In this document: piece by piece, positions 47,529 to 56,858 of the stretch
Layout: each line of letters begins with the position of its first letter
How positions within the stretch are numbered: the stretch's first letter is position 1
Notes under the pieces: model-generated
What the model was told of the DNA's origin: nothing
Databases searched by the model: none
Seen by the model: the letters and a program-made list of their open reading frames with translations, nothing else
Assembly: GCA_030680295.1 (NCBI GenBank)
Contig: JAUXVU010000001.1
Coordinates: forward strand, 1 to 64,000
Source: Moraxellaceae bacterium
GTDB lineage: Bacteria; Pseudomonadota; Gammaproteobacteria; Pseudomonadales; Moraxellaceae
DNA length: 64,000 bases
Direction: 5' to 3'
Position numbers and translations under genes: made by a program

Positions 47529-48071
47529 CTAATACGTCGGATCCCAGTCAACCATGATGCGCTTTTGCTCACGATCAACAAAACGAATAACTTGGCCCGG
47601 CAACCAAGGCAACAAACGCTCTTCTTGGTCAACACTGCCTTCACAACCACGCAACACCATCACATCATTGGCGCCGGTTTCCATCATGGCATGCAGGCGA
47701 CCCAGCAAGACACCTTGCTCATTAATCACCCGCATATCAATCAGGTCAGACCAGTAATACTCATCTTCTGCCAAACTCGGCAGTGACGTGCGCGGCACCC
47801 AAATAGGAAGCCCTAACAGCTTTTCAGCTGCATTACGGTCTTCACAACCTGCCACTTTCGCCACTAAACCTTTACCTTGACTGCGCTTGGCTGCTAACTC
47901 AACCAGCTGAAAGCCGGTGGAGGTCTCAACATACCAAGGTGCGTAGTCAAAAATATTGGCTATGGGGTCGGTGCGCGACATCACCCAGACCCAACCTTGA
48001 ATGCCATAGGCATTATGGATGTGACCCACTTGCATTAAGCTGTCACGGTCTGGGGTTGTCGACATAAGCAT
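47529..48071 (-). CDS. rimM: 16S rRNA processing protein RimM
   Basis: A 180-residue maturation factor for the 30S head. It has an N-terminal barrel (V-G-H-I-H-N-A-Y-G-I-Q-G-W-V) and a C-terminal PRC-type barrel with the Y-Y-W-S-D-L-I motif. The start overlaps the rpsP stop by 1 bp (TAATG). Length is normal. Confidence 0.96.
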   Translation of the reverse strand: MLMSTTPDRDSLMQVGHIHNAYGIQGWVWVMSRTDPIANIFDYAPWYVETSTGFQLVELAAKRSQGKGLVAKVAGCEDRNAAEKLLGLPIWVPRTSLPSLAEDEYYWSDLIDMRVINEQGVLLGRLHAMMETGANDVMVLRGCEGSVDQEERLLPWLPGQVIRFVDREQKRIMVDWDPTY

Positions 48072-48319
48072 TAGGCGCTCTTCAGAGCATCCTTGGCCAG
48101 TTGAGCAACACGCTCAGATGGCTGCGCACCTTGTGATACCCAGTAAGCATAACGCTCACCGTTCAAACGCAGACGCTCTTCCTGGCCACGAGAAACCGGG
48201 TTGAAGAAGCCAACACGCTCAATGAAACGACCATCACGCGCATTGCGGCTGTCCGTTACCACGATTGAATAAAATGGACGCTTTTTGGCGCCGCCACGAG
48301 CTAAACGAATAGTAACCAT
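48071..48319 (-). CDS. rpsP: 30S ribosomal protein S16
   Basis: An 82-residue ribosomal protein starting [17 protein letters not shown], an exact family signature. GAGGAAG lies 6 bp upstream of ATG 48319; a longer frame to 48493 is non-coding. It is the first gene of the rpsP-rimM-trmD-rplS operon. Confidence 0.97.
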   Translation of the reverse strand: MVTIRLARGGAKKRPFYSIVVTDSRNARDGRFIERVGFFNPVSRGQEERLRLNGERYAYWVSQGAQPSERVAQLAKDALKSA

Positions 48320-48399
48320 ATTAACTTCCTCAACGGGTTTCTGTGGTAATTCGGTCCGTTCCCAGCGCCACAGAACTCGACTGGATACGGAAGGTCGCG

Positions 48400-48406
48400 G
48401 ATTGTA
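48400..48406 (-). promoter_or_regulatory. Possible -10 element of the rpsP operon
   Basis: On the - strand TACAAT lies about 80 bp before rpsP. No good -35 element is visible. Confidence 0.25.
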
Positions 48407-48469
48407 CGCCAATTCAGCAGAATCTGCTAGGCTTCGCCACCGTGAACGCCTGTGCGAGACCTTAGCCCC

Positions 48470-49351
48470 ATGCACTATCAAGCACCCACCCAATCCATTG
48501 TGCGTGGTCTGGCCCTACTGACCCTGTCTGCCCTGCTCTTTTCTGCCATGGGTGTGCTTATTCGCCTGGCTTCACACAGCGTCAATAATGAAACCATCGT
48601 GTTCATGCGCAACCTGACTGGCACCATCATGCTGCTGCCTTTAATTGCCGTGCATGGTCTTGGATTGTTTAAAACCGCCGTACCGCTGCAACACCTGTGG
48701 CGAGCAGTCGTCGGCCTTGCCGCCATGTATGGTTTTTTCTATGCCATTGCCAATTTGCCGCTATCTAGTGCCATGGTGTTTACCTACTCATCACCCATCT
48801 TTATTCCATTGGTAGCTTGGCTGTTTTTACGTGAACGGATGACGCCACGCATGGGTATCGCCGCTGTAATGGGTTTAGTGGGCGTGATTATGGTGTGTCG
48901 ACCAGCCGCTACCGGCAGCCTCTTTATGGCTAGCATTGGGATTAGCGCCAGCTTGCTGGCCGCCATGGCCTTTGTCACCGTGCGCTCGTTATCACGCACA
49001 GAGCCCACCACGCGCATTGTGTTTTATTTCTCGCTGATATCTGCACTGATTTCAGCCATTCCCATGTTCTGGGCTTGGCGACCACTGACCAGTGAAGAAA
49101 CCTTATTAGTGGTTGGTGCTGGTGTATTAGCCACCTTTAGTCAGTTGGCCATGTCACGCGCTTATAGCTTAGCCCCTGCCGGAAAAATTGGCCCAGCAGC
49201 CTATCAGGCTATTGTATTTGCCGGTGTTTGGGCTTGGCTGATGTGGGGGGAAGTGCCAGACCGTTACGCGGTAGCTGGCACAATCATTATTTTTGTAGCG
49301 ACCCTTTTGTGTCTGGAACGACGCCATCGGCCTCGCCAAAATATCGGCTAA
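48470..49351 (+). CDS. DMT-superfamily (EamA) transporter
   Basis: About 293 residues with ten predicted transmembrane helices in two EamA repeats (about residues 10-140 and 150-285), each of five helices. The first repeat ends [17 protein letters not shown], a typical EamA signature. It probably exports or imports metabolites; the substrate is unknown. ATG 48470 or GTG 48452 are possible starts. It is divergent from rpsP, and its last 65 bp overlap the 3' end of the convergent glycosyltransferase gene. Confidence 0.88.
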   Translation: MHYQAPTQSIVRGLALLTLSALLFSAMGVLIRLASHSVNNETIVFMRNLTGTIMLLPLIAVHGLGLFKTAVPLQHLWRAVVGLAAMYGFFYAIANLPLSSAMVFTYSSPIFIPLVAWLFLRERMTPRMGIAAVMGLVGVIMVCRPAATGSLFMASIGISASLLAAMAFVTVRSLSRTEPTTRIVFYFSLISALISAIPMFWAWRPLTSEETLLVVGAGVLATFSQLAMSRAYSLAPAGKIGPAAYQAIVFAGVWAWLMWGEVPDRYAVAGTIIIFVATLLCLERRHRPRQNIG

Positions 49352-50864
49352 CAAAGTCACAACGACAGCTCGGTAGCCAGTCGGGGAAGCGATAGTAGTT
49401 ATCACGAATCTCCGTTAAGACCGTGTCTTTATAGACTGCATAATCGAAGCCTTGACCCAGCAAGAAGTCAAACGTCTGGCCCTTATAGTCGACTTGAAAT
49501 AACTGATGCTCGGCAAACCATGGTGCAGCAGTTTCCACTTCACGTGGACGCTTCAAAAACAGCAAGACAGACTCACTATCTAGGTCACGGAAGTCGGTAA
49601 TAAAATCATCTTGGCGGGCATATTTAGAGCCAGTGCCCATCACCATGACGGGCTCACGAGCCAAGTACGCTAGCACTGACGAGGCGGTATAACCCTGAGT
49701 AGCCAAGGCTAACTGGTCCACATTTGCTGCTGTTAGCTCAGCAGCCTTGGCACGAGCGACCACTAAAATTTGGTCGCCTTCATAGGCCGCTAATATATCG
49801 CGCTGTAATTTAGGCTTGCTGCTCCAGACCGATAACGGCATGGCCACAATCAACAGCACAATCAGAACATGCGCCACACCATACCAACTGATCTGACGGG
49901 TAATTTGCTGCCAGCGGGTTAACGGCAGACGCCATAACAACAACAAACAAAACGGATGGAACCACAACACCCAATGCAGGCCGATATTTTTGCCTAGGCT
50001 GACCAGCAAAAAGCCTAAAAATGCCGTTGCCACCAATGTCGCTGCCAAACGCATAATGGGCGCAACGGTGACCTCATGGACTTGGCCACGAACCTGATAT
50101 AGCCCACGCAACACCGGCGGCAACAACACATAGGCCATCATCACCACATAACTGGCTAATGCCGCCCATTGCACACCCGTGCTGCCTTCATTGCGATTAA
50201 CTAAGTTAAATAGCAGGTTGCTCCAGCAATTCATCAGGTTCCAGTGCAGGTTTAACAAACCAAACGGGATGGCTGCCAACACCAGCACCACACCATGCCG
50301 CCAATACGCAGGTGCCACGGCAAAATAAAAAATCAGGTAACCAACGCCCAACAACACGGAGAAATATTTAGATAAAAAGGCAAGGCCAAGGCCCACACCG
50401 GCCAGTGCAGCCCATAACAAGCGGTTGGTTAACAGACCACGAGCAGCGGCCACAAACGACAGCGCCGCAAACAAAATGCAGCCGGTATCTGTCAGGGTAA
50501 ATACGTTGAGTAGACTCATCGGGCTGAGCAACAGCAGTAACGCCAGCCAGCGTGCCTTAACCGCATCAATAGGCTGCATCAGCTGATAAAACGCCCAAGC
50601 AATGATGAGCTCACTGAGCAGGCCCGGCATACGTAACCAGACACGATGATCACTGACTAATAACTGCAGCCACATCATCCAACCCGCCATGGGAGGATGG
50701 TCGTAGTAGCCATAATCGAGGTGACGACCCCACAGCACAAAATACGCTTCATCACCGGTCATGGGCAGCGCCCAAGCCAGCATCACCTTAACCAATAACA
50801 ACGTGGCCACAATAATAACCCAAGGTGCATTTAACCAACGTGTCATCGCTTGATTAAGCATCAT
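49287..50864 (-). CDS. GT39/ArnT-type polyprenyl-phosphate-sugar glycosyltransferase
   Basis: A 525-residue GT-C membrane enzyme. About ten hydrophobic helices are followed by a soluble C-terminal periplasmic domain (from about residue 360). The first periplasmic loop has the catalytic-site pattern T-G-D-E-A-Y-F and Y-Y-D-H-P-P-M, as in ArnT and PMT-type enzymes. Such proteins take a sugar from a polyprenyl phosphate carrier and transfer it to lipid, protein or glycan outside the cytoplasm. It is the last gene of the dprE operon, so the donor may be polyprenyl-phospho-arabinose. Its 3' end overlaps the EamA gene by 65 bp. Confidence 0.82.
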   Translation of the reverse strand: MMLNQAMTRWLNAPWVIIVATLLLVKVMLAWALPMTGDEAYFVLWGRHLDYGYYDHPPMAGWMMWLQLLVSDHRVWLRMPGLLSELIIAWAFYQLMQPIDAVKARWLALLLLLSPMSLLNVFTLTDTGCILFAALSFVAAARGLLTNRLLWAALAGVGLGLAFLSKYFSVLLGVGYLIFYFAVAPAYWRHGVVLVLAAIPFGLLNLHWNLMNCWSNLLFNLVNRNEGSTGVQWAALASYVVMMAYVLLPPVLRGLYQVRGQVHEVTVAPIMRLAATLVATAFLGFLLVSLGKNIGLHWVLWFHPFCLLLLWRLPLTRWQQITRQISWYGVAHVLIVLLIVAMPLSVWSSKPKLQRDILAAYEGDQILVVARAKAAELTAANVDQLALATQGYTASSVLAYLAREPVMVMGTGSKYARQDDFITDFRDLDSESVLLFLKRPREVETAAPWFAEHQLFQVDYKGQTFDFLLGQGFDYAVYKDTVLTEIRDNYYRFPDWLPSCRCDFVSRYFGEADGVVPDTKGSLQK

Positions 50865-50870
50865 TAATCC

Positions 50871-51812
50871 TTACAAATGTGAGTCACTGGCGGCCGGTGC
50901 TGGCGGCAAACTCAACACTGCAATCATGCCCAATGCCACGGCAAACCATAATGTTGCTAGACGAATAATGACCGTAGCCGCCACCGCCTCTGGCAGAGCC
51001 AAACCCTGCAACACCAACAAGCCTGTCATGGTCGCTTCGGTACCGCCTAGGCCACCGGGCAAAAAGCTGAGCGCACCCACCAGCATGGCAAAACCATAAA
51101 TAAATAGCGCCGCCTCAATACTGATCTCTGGCATCAGCGTGCGCAAAATAAGCCAAGCACCAATGCCTTCAGCCAACCATGCCACTAGGCTTAAGCCCTG
51201 TGACTGCCAAAGTAGGCGACCTTGCCATAACGGCCTGCTGCTTGATGCCACATCTGCCAGCCAGTTCACACTTTTGCGCTGGCCGGCAACTCGACGTAAT
51301 AGGTTTTCAGGAAAGCGAGTACGCAGCAGCAGAAGGCAGCACAACAACACACCCATCAGTAGCAAAAACGCCCATTCACCTTGTGGCAAATACGTCAGAC
51401 CCAATGCTGTCAAAATAACAATAGCCACCAAGTCCGCTAAACGTTCGCTAAAAAACATGGCCGCCGAGCGATGCCACACCACACCATAAGGACGCAGAAA
51501 TACACTGCGAATTAACTCACCGGCTTTACCCGGTGTGGTGGTCAACGCAAAACCAGCAAAGTAAATACGCTGATTGAGCACACGTGGCACGTTGTAATGC
51601 CAGCGTTGTAAAAACAAATGCCAACGCTCACCACGTAAGCCGTAATTAACCAGCGATAACAGCAAGGCCACCACAATGGGCCAGGCGCCAATTTGCTTAA
51701 CAGCGGCCCAAACTTCTTGCCAACCCGACCATAAGGCAAAGACTAAATAACCAGCGGCACTTAAAGCCACCGACAACCACAATAAACGCTGTCGGCGCGG
51801 ACCTAAGTTCAT
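50871..51812 (-). CDS. LPG synthase-type flippase-like membrane protein
   Basis: A 313-residue integral membrane protein of the lysylphosphatidylglycerol synthase transmembrane/UPF0104 family, with about eight helices. Family motifs G-L-R-G-E-R-W, T-T-T-P-G-K-A-G-E-L-I-R and F-L-P-G-G-L-G-G-T-E-A are clear. Such proteins are thought to move lipid-linked intermediates across the membrane. It overlaps the UbiA gene by 4 bp and lies 6 bp before the GT39 gene. A role in flipping the polyprenyl-phospho-pentose is inferred from context. Confidence 0.82.
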   Translation of the reverse strand: MNLGPRRQRLLWLSVALSAAGYLVFALWSGWQEVWAAVKQIGAWPIVVALLLSLVNYGLRGERWHLFLQRWHYNVPRVLNQRIYFAGFALTTTPGKAGELIRSVFLRPYGVVWHRSAAMFFSERLADLVAIVILTALGLTYLPQGEWAFLLLMGVLLCCLLLLRTRFPENLLRRVAGQRKSVNWLADVASSSRPLWQGRLLWQSQGLSLVAWLAEGIGAWLILRTLMPEISIEAALFIYGFAMLVGALSFLPGGLGGTEATMTGLLVLQGLALPEAVAATVIIRLATLWFAVALGMIAVLSLPPAPAASDSHL

Positions 51813-52672
51813 AAGGCCACCAGCGACAACACCGTGATTAACCAGCCCAGACCAGCTAACGCAATATGTGGGTCTCTAAACAAGTCACGTGAGGGGTCGC
51901 CACCACCGGATGAATCATGCAGCAGGAATAAATAACGAAAGCAGGCATACATCACAAATGGCACGGTGTAATACAGACGCTCGGTGCCATGAAACAACAT
52001 GATGTTTTCATCCATGGTGTAGAGGCTGTAGCTCAAAATCATGCCGGTACAGGTAATACCAATCAGCTTATCAAGCAGTGTCGGGCTGTAGTCATTCAGC
52101 ACAGCACGGTGCTCACCACCCTCTTCGGCCAGCGTAAAAATTTCAGCCCGGCGTTTGATAAAGCCCAAAAACAACGTAGTCCACAAACCACAAACCACCA
52201 GCCAATTCGATGGTGGAATCTCGATACCGTCTGTGCCGGCTAAAATGCGCAGCATAAAACCAGCGGAAATACAGAAGATATCCAAAATCACAATATGCTT
52301 AAGGCGTAGGGTATAGACCACATTCAGCAGCAAATAGGCCAGCACATAGGTCACCACCAGTGGGCTTGCCATACGAGCGATAATGAGCGCCGCCAGTGCT
52401 AAGCCTATTGTCAGCATCCAGCCTTGGTTGGGCGTAACCGCGCCCGAGGCTAATGGCCGACGACACTTAACCGGATGGAGCTGATCTTGCTCACGGTCAA
52501 ATAGGTCATTGAAGACATAAACACTACTGGACGCTAAACAGAATGCAATAACAGCAAGCAGCGCTGCTTGCACTAGGGCAGGCTCAGTCCAAGCATGACC
52601 AAACAGCAAACCGGTCAACACGAATCCATTCTTTACCCACTGATGTGGGCGCATTAATTTAATTAGCGACAC
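51809..52672 (-). CDS. UbiA-family phosphoribosyl-polyprenol synthase
   Basis: A 287-residue membrane prenyltransferase of the DPPR-synthase type (mycobacterial Rv3806c/UbiA), which joins PRPP to polyprenyl phosphate. It begins with the R-P-H-Q-W-V-K-N signature, followed by the Mg-binding N-D-L-F-D-R-E-Q-D motif (about residues 55-63) and a second D-I-F-C-I-S-A-G-F-M-L-R segment. About nine helices. The neighbouring dprE1, dprE2 and HAD genes point to this function rather than ubiquinone synthesis. It overlaps the flippase gene by 4 bp. Confidence 0.85.
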   Translation of the reverse strand: MSLIKLMRPHQWVKNGFVLTGLLFGHAWTEPALVQAALLAVIAFCLASSSVYVFNDLFDREQDQLHPVKCRRPLASGAVTPNQGWMLTIGLALAALIIARMASPLVVTYVLAYLLLNVVYTLRLKHIVILDIFCISAGFMLRILAGTDGIEIPPSNWLVVCGLWTTLFLGFIKRRAEIFTLAEEGGEHRAVLNDYSPTLLDKLIGITCTGMILSYSLYTMDENIMLFHGTERLYYTVPFVMYACFRYLFLLHDSSGGGDPSRDLFRDPHIALAGLGWLITVLSLVAL

Positions 52673-52691
52673 CGCGCCTCCTGCCTTTCAA

Positions 52692-53300
52692 TTAATGCCA
52701 AGGGCGAAAATGTGCCTGCTCGGCCAACGCCAACATTTCACGATCGCCACGGGTATCACCATAGGCCGCTAAAATTCGTTCAATTTTATAGTGTTCACGA
52801 AGCCGTACCGCCTTCTCCGGGCCATAACAATTTGGCGTGGCTAACTTGCCGGTATAACGACCGTTTGCATCCACCTCCAACTCGGTGGCCAAGACCGTAT
52901 CAAAGCCCATGTGATGCGCCCACGGCCTGAGATAAATCGCCAACGTAGCGCTCACCAATGCACACACATGGCCCTGCTTTAAATGACCATGCAAACGGGC
53001 AACGGCTTGCGGGCGCAGTGTGCGCGGAATGACATCGTGTGCAAATGCATCTGCCTTAGACTGAACTACTTGTGCTGACTGCCCCGCTAAAAAACAAGCC
53101 ACGACCTGCTCTTTAGCCTGTGCGTTACTGGTCATTTTCAACGCATATCGACACAACACAGGCAACGACTTCAGTGCACCCAAAACAAAACGCCAAGCTG
53201 GCGTAACAAACCATAAAAAGCGAAAAAATGACTCGCCATAGGTCAGCGTGCCATCAAAATCAAAGGCCACCACGCGTGGCTGCTTAACAATGACCGTCAC
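52692..53300 (-). CDS. HAD-superfamily phosphatase (candidate 5-phosphoribosyl-lipid phosphatase)
   Basis: About 202 residues of the HAD-IB type. Motif I is D-F-D-G-T, motif II S-A-T, motif III lysine in G-P-E-K-A and motif IV Y-G-D-T-R-G-D. The GTG start at 53300 overlaps the upstream stop by 4 bp (GTGA); a longer frame to 53363 is not favoured. Between the UbiA and dprE genes, it probably removes the 5-phosphate from polyprenyl-phosphoryl-5-phosphoribose. This is an inference; mycobacteria have a candidate from another family at this step. Confidence 0.78.
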   Translation of the reverse strand: MTVIVKQPRVVAFDFDGTLTYGESFFRFLWFVTPAWRFVLGALKSLPVLCRYALKMTSNAQAKEQVVACFLAGQSAQVVQSKADAFAHDVIPRTLRPQAVARLHGHLKQGHVCALVSATLAIYLRPWAHHMGFDTVLATELEVDANGRYTGKLATPNCYGPEKAVRLREHYKIERILAAYGDTRGDREMLALAEQAHFRPWH

Positions 53301-54031
53301 AATTTTAGCCTCTTGAAAATGAGCTCCGGCACATGGCGAATGATCAGCAGAATTAAACGCCAAAAGCCTGGTACATAAATTTCGTTACGGCCTTTACGTT
53401 GCGAATTCACAATCACCTCACCCACCTGCATGGGGTCGGCAACTAAGAACAAACCGGGCAAGCCAAAGGTCATACGGGTATCAACAAAGCCAGGCTTAAC
53501 CGTCATCACTGACACACCGGCATGAAACAGACGATTACGCAGTCCAGCCAAATAGGTCGCAAAACCTGCTTTCGCCGCACCGTAGGGGTAGTTGCTCTGA
53601 CGGCCGCGATCACCCGCTACCGAGGCAATGCCAACAATAAAGCCAAGCTCACGCTGCTCAAACACGTCAGCAAAGGCGTTTAACAAGGCAACTGGGCCGG
53701 TGTAGTTGCGCTGAATCACCTGGATTGCAACATCACCACGACGCATGCTCTCAGCTTCTGGCATCCAGCCAGCCGCCAATAACACACCATCCACCTGACC
53801 ATAGTTTGCTTCTAGGTTTGTTACCCAGGCTGGTCTATCGGCATTGTCATCAAGGTCTAACTCAATGACTTCGGCACGTGTTTGAAAGCGCACTTGAATA
53901 TCACTGGCCAGCCGCGCCAATTCATTTAAATCACGACCTGCTAATAATAAGCGGTGACCCTGTGCCGCCCACGCAAACGCAGCCCCTCTGGCCATTGCTG
54001 ATGTCGCACCCACAATCAAAATCTGCGTCAT
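53297..54031 (-). CDS. dprE2: DprE2-like short-chain dehydrogenase
   Basis: About 244 residues. The Rossmann motif G-A-T-S-A-M-A-R-G (about residues 8-16), D-L-D-D, and the Y-x-x-x-K catalytic pair in Y-P-Y-G-A-A-K with the preceding serine in G-I-A-S-V-A-G are intact. In arabinan pathways DprE2 reduces the 2'-keto intermediate made by DprE1, giving polyprenyl-phospho-arabinose. The start overlaps the dprE1 stop by 1 bp (TGATG). Operon context supports the name over a generic SDR. Confidence 0.85.
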   Translation of the reverse strand: MTQILIVGATSAMARGAAFAWAAQGHRLLLAGRDLNELARLASDIQVRFQTRAEVIELDLDDNADRPAWVTNLEANYGQVDGVLLAAGWMPEAESMRRGDVAIQVIQRNYTGPVALLNAFADVFEQRELGFIVGIASVAGDRGRQSNYPYGAAKAGFATYLAGLRNRLFHAGVSVMTVKPGFVDTRMTFGLPGLFLVADPMQVGEVIVNSQRKGRNEIYVPGFWRLILLIIRHVPELIFKRLKL

Positions 54032-55356
54032 CAACACATCTCCAAGCGTTGGCCTAAGGCCGACACATACAACCCATGTGGGTCTAACTGATGGCGAATG
54101 GACTGCCACTCGCCTAAGCGTGGATACATTTGCTGCAGCGTGCTAGCCGACATACGTGCATCTTTTGCCAAATACACCCGTCCACCATGCGCTAATACGA
54201 TAGTGTCCAAGGTATCCAGCAGGGTTAGCGTGCCCGCACGTAACGGAATATCTAAAGCTAGGGTAAAGCCGGGCATTGGGAAGGACAACATACCCTCACC
54301 CTCTGCACCAAAGCGTTTCAGCACCGCCAAGAAGCTGGCATTACCGCCCTCGCTAATGCGTGTTAATACTTCACGAATACCGACTTCCGCACTGTCTTCC
54401 GGCAATACAAACTGATACTGCACAAAGCCATTTTTGCCATACAACCGTGGCCAGTCGCGAATCCCATCTAAGGGATAAAAGAACGGTGCAATAGCCACCC
54501 GATGCGGCTCAGTTTTACGTGACTGCCAGCGGTAATAGAGCTTATTAAACGCGCGCACGCTGTGGCTGTTCAGACAAAAGCCGGGCAAGTTAACCGGCAT
54601 GCTTATCTTAGCCGGCCCCGGTGCTGGACCTAGCGCACCATCAATATGATGACCACGAATGAGCACCGAACGGCCAAGCGACTCACCTTGCGCTAAACAA
54701 TCAATCCACGCCACGGTGTACTCATCGTCCTGCGCTGGATCACGCATCAGCGCCATAATTTCGCTTAAATTTTCTGCCGGCACATGACTCACTGACATAT
54801 CAGCCGAGTGAATAGGCTTGAGCTGCAACTCGACTTCACCAATCAGGCCGGTCATGCCCATGCCACCAACAGTGGCCCAAAAACAGGCAGCGTTTTCTTC
54901 AGCAGAGCAACGCACTGGGCCATGAACAGTAAACAACACAAGGTTTTTTACAAACGCACTAAAGCTGCCAACATGATGATGATTTTTACCATGCACATCA
55001 CTGGCAATCGCCCCGCCAAGGGTGACGAAGCGTGTGCCAGGAGTAACGGGCAAAAACCAGCCCTGAGGCATGACAACACGCAAAACATCATCGAGACTTA
55101 CCCCGGCTTCTGCGCAGAGAACACCGGTTACTGGATCAAAGCTCAGAAAACGATTTAAACGTGTCGTCAGTAACGTATGGCCTTGCAAGCTAATGGCAGC
55201 ATCACCATAAGCACGACCTAAACCGCGTGCCAAACAAGGTCTATGAGCCCATTCAGCTAGTTCGGCATAACGCTCAACTCGCGCCAATCTGGCATCTACC
55301 AAGGGATAGTTACCCCAACCCGCGAGCCTTTTTTCAACAAATGCAATATCAGTCAT
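54031..55356 (-). CDS. dprE1: DprE1-like FAD-linked oxidase (ribose-2'-epimerase subunit)
   Basis: A 441-residue flavoprotein of the VAO/FAD-binding_4 family. Key segments match mycobacterial DprE1: G-L-G-R-A-Y-G-D (residues 45-52), P-G-T-R-F-V-T-L-G-G-A-I-A-S-D-V-H-G-K-N-H-H (106-127) and Y-L-A-K-D-A (395-400) with the catalytic-type lysine K398. It would oxidise polyprenyl-phospho-ribose at C2'. The position equal to the benzothiazinone-reactive cysteine is Ala367 (L-A-L-D). It begins 2 bp after the ffh stop, so the operon may be read from the ffh promoter. Confidence 0.88.
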   Translation of the reverse strand: MTDIAFVEKRLAGWGNYPLVDARLARVERYAELAEWAHRPCLARGLGRAYGDAAISLQGHTLLTTRLNRFLSFDPVTGVLCAEAGVSLDDVLRVVMPQGWFLPVTPGTRFVTLGGAIASDVHGKNHHHVGSFSAFVKNLVLFTVHGPVRCSAEENAACFWATVGGMGMTGLIGEVELQLKPIHSADMSVSHVPAENLSEIMALMRDPAQDDEYTVAWIDCLAQGESLGRSVLIRGHHIDGALGPAPGPAKISMPVNLPGFCLNSHSVRAFNKLYYRWQSRKTEPHRVAIAPFFYPLDGIRDWPRLYGKNGFVQYQFVLPEDSAEVGIREVLTRISEGGNASFLAVLKRFGAEGEGMLSFPMPGFTLALDIPLRAGTLTLLDTLDTIVLAHGGRVYLAKDARMSASTLQQMYPRLGEWQSIRHQLDPHGLYVSALGQRLEMC

Positions 55357-55358
55357 TA

Positions 55359-56858
55359 TTAGCGCTTCTTAAAGCCGGGAGGGAGCACACCCGGTAAGCC
55401 TGGAAAGCCCCCAGGACCACCTAAACCAGGCAGACCGCCTGGCATTGACGGTGCACTTTTACCACCGCCTGCTGCCTTGCCCATACCCGGCATGTCGTCG
55501 AGCATACCCGGCGGCAGTTTGCCCTGCATACCACGCATCATTTTCATCATGCCGCTGGGGCTGGAAAACTTCTTCATCATTTTGGCCATCTGGCCATGTT
55601 GCTTCAGTACTCGATTAACATCTTGAATTGTCGAGCCCGAGCCATTAGCAATACGGCGTTTGCGCGAGCCATTTATCAAGTCCGGCTTCTGTCGTTCTGC
55701 GGGTGTCATGGACTGAATAATAGCTTCCATACGCTTCATTTGTTTTTCGGGCGCGCCACCCGCCATTGCCTGCTGAATTGACGCGGCATTCATGCCAGGC
55801 AACTTATCTAACAAACCACCCATGCCACCTAAGTTACGCATTTGCTGGAACTGCTCCAGCATGTCTTGCAGGTCAAAGCCTTTACCTTTCTGTAGCTTCT
55901 TGGCTAACTTTTCGGCCTTGTCTTTATCAATCTTGCGCTCGACCTCTTCCACCAAGGACAGCACATCACCCATGCCTAAAATGCGTTGAGCAATACGGTC
56001 TGGATGGAATAGTTCAAGCGCGTCAGTTTTTTCACCAACACCAATAAACTTAATTGGTTTGCCGGTAATAGTACGTACCGACAAAGCCGCACCACCACGA
56101 GCATCACCGTCAGCTTTAGCCAGCACAACACCCGTTAATGGCAGCGCATCATTAAATGCTTTGGCGGTATTGGCGGCATCTTGGCCGGTCATGGCATCAA
56201 CCACAAACAGCGTTTCAATCGGCTTAATCGCCGCATGCACACGCTGAATTTCCGCCATCATGTCTTCATCAATCGCCAAACGACCCGCGGTATCGATAAT
56301 GACCACATCGGCAAATTTGAGCTTGCCTTCAGCAATAGCATTGCGCGCAATATTGACCGGATCCTGACCAATGTCTGATGGAAAAAACAGCACATCAATA
56401 TCGCGTGCTAGCGTTTCCAGCTGCTTGATCGCGGCAGGTCGATAGATATCGGCCGAGGCCACTAACACCGTTTTCTTTTGTTCTTTTAAATAACGCGCCA
56501 GCTTACCCACCGTGGTGGTTTTACCTGCACCCTGCAAACCGGCCATCAAAATCACCGCAGGCGGTGTTGTGGCTAAATTCAGTCCTTCGTTTTGTGTACC
56601 TAAAGTGCGCACTAATTCTTCGTGCACTAATTTTACAAACGCTTGACCCGGCTGCAGCTGTGTTAAAAAGTCTTGGCCTAATGCCTGCCCTTTAATGCGC
56701 TCAATAAACTCTTTAACCACCGACAGAGCAACGTCGGCTTCCAGTAACGCCATCCGAACTTCACGCAGGGTGTCTTTAATATTGTCTTCGTTGAGCCGAC
56801 TGCCACCGGTAATGGCTCTTAGGCTGGCACCTAATCGATCACTTAAATTATCAAACAT
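55359..56858 (-). CDS. ffh: Signal recognition particle protein Ffh
   Basis: About 499 residues. It has an N-domain helical bundle, a G-domain with A-G-L-Q-G-A-G-K-T-T-T (about residues 100-110), D-T-A-G-R-L and T-K-A-D-like A-K-A-D, and a methionine-rich M-domain with a Gly/Pro/Met-rich tail. It binds signal peptides and 4.5S RNA and targets membrane proteins to FtsY. Start 56858 (M-F-D-N-L-S) has GGAAGAG upstream. The tail is longer than in E. coli. Confidence 0.96.
   Translation of the reverse strand: MFDNLSDRLGASLRAITGGSRLNEDNIKDTLREVRMALLEADVALSVVKEFIERIKGQALGQDFLTQLQPGQAFVKLVHEELVRTLGTQNEGLNLATTPPAVILMAGLQGAGKTTTVGKLARYLKEQKKTVLVASADIYRPAAIKQLETLARDIDVLFFPSDIGQDPVNIARNAIAEGKLKFADVVIIDTAGRLAIDEDMMAEIQRVHAAIKPIETLFVVDAMTGQDAANTAKAFNDALPLTGVVLAKADGDARGGAALSVRTITGKPIKFIGVGEKTDALELFHPDRIAQRILGMGDVLSLVEEVERKIDKDKAEKLAKKLQKGKGFDLQDMLEQFQQMRNLGGMGGLLDKLPGMNAASIQQAMAGGAPEKQMKRMEAIIQSMTPAERQKPDLINGSRKRRIANGSGSTIQDVNRVLKQHGQMAKMMKKFSSPSGMMKMMRGMQGKLPPGMLDDMPGMGKAAGGGKSAPSMPGGLPGLGGPGGFPGLPGVLPPGFKKR

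Noticed and set aside
48320-48493. 58-residue N-terminal extension of rpsP
   Set aside because: S16 begins M-V-T-I-R-L-A at 48319 with a ribosome site; the extension is not similar to S16 and overlaps the divergent gene's start.
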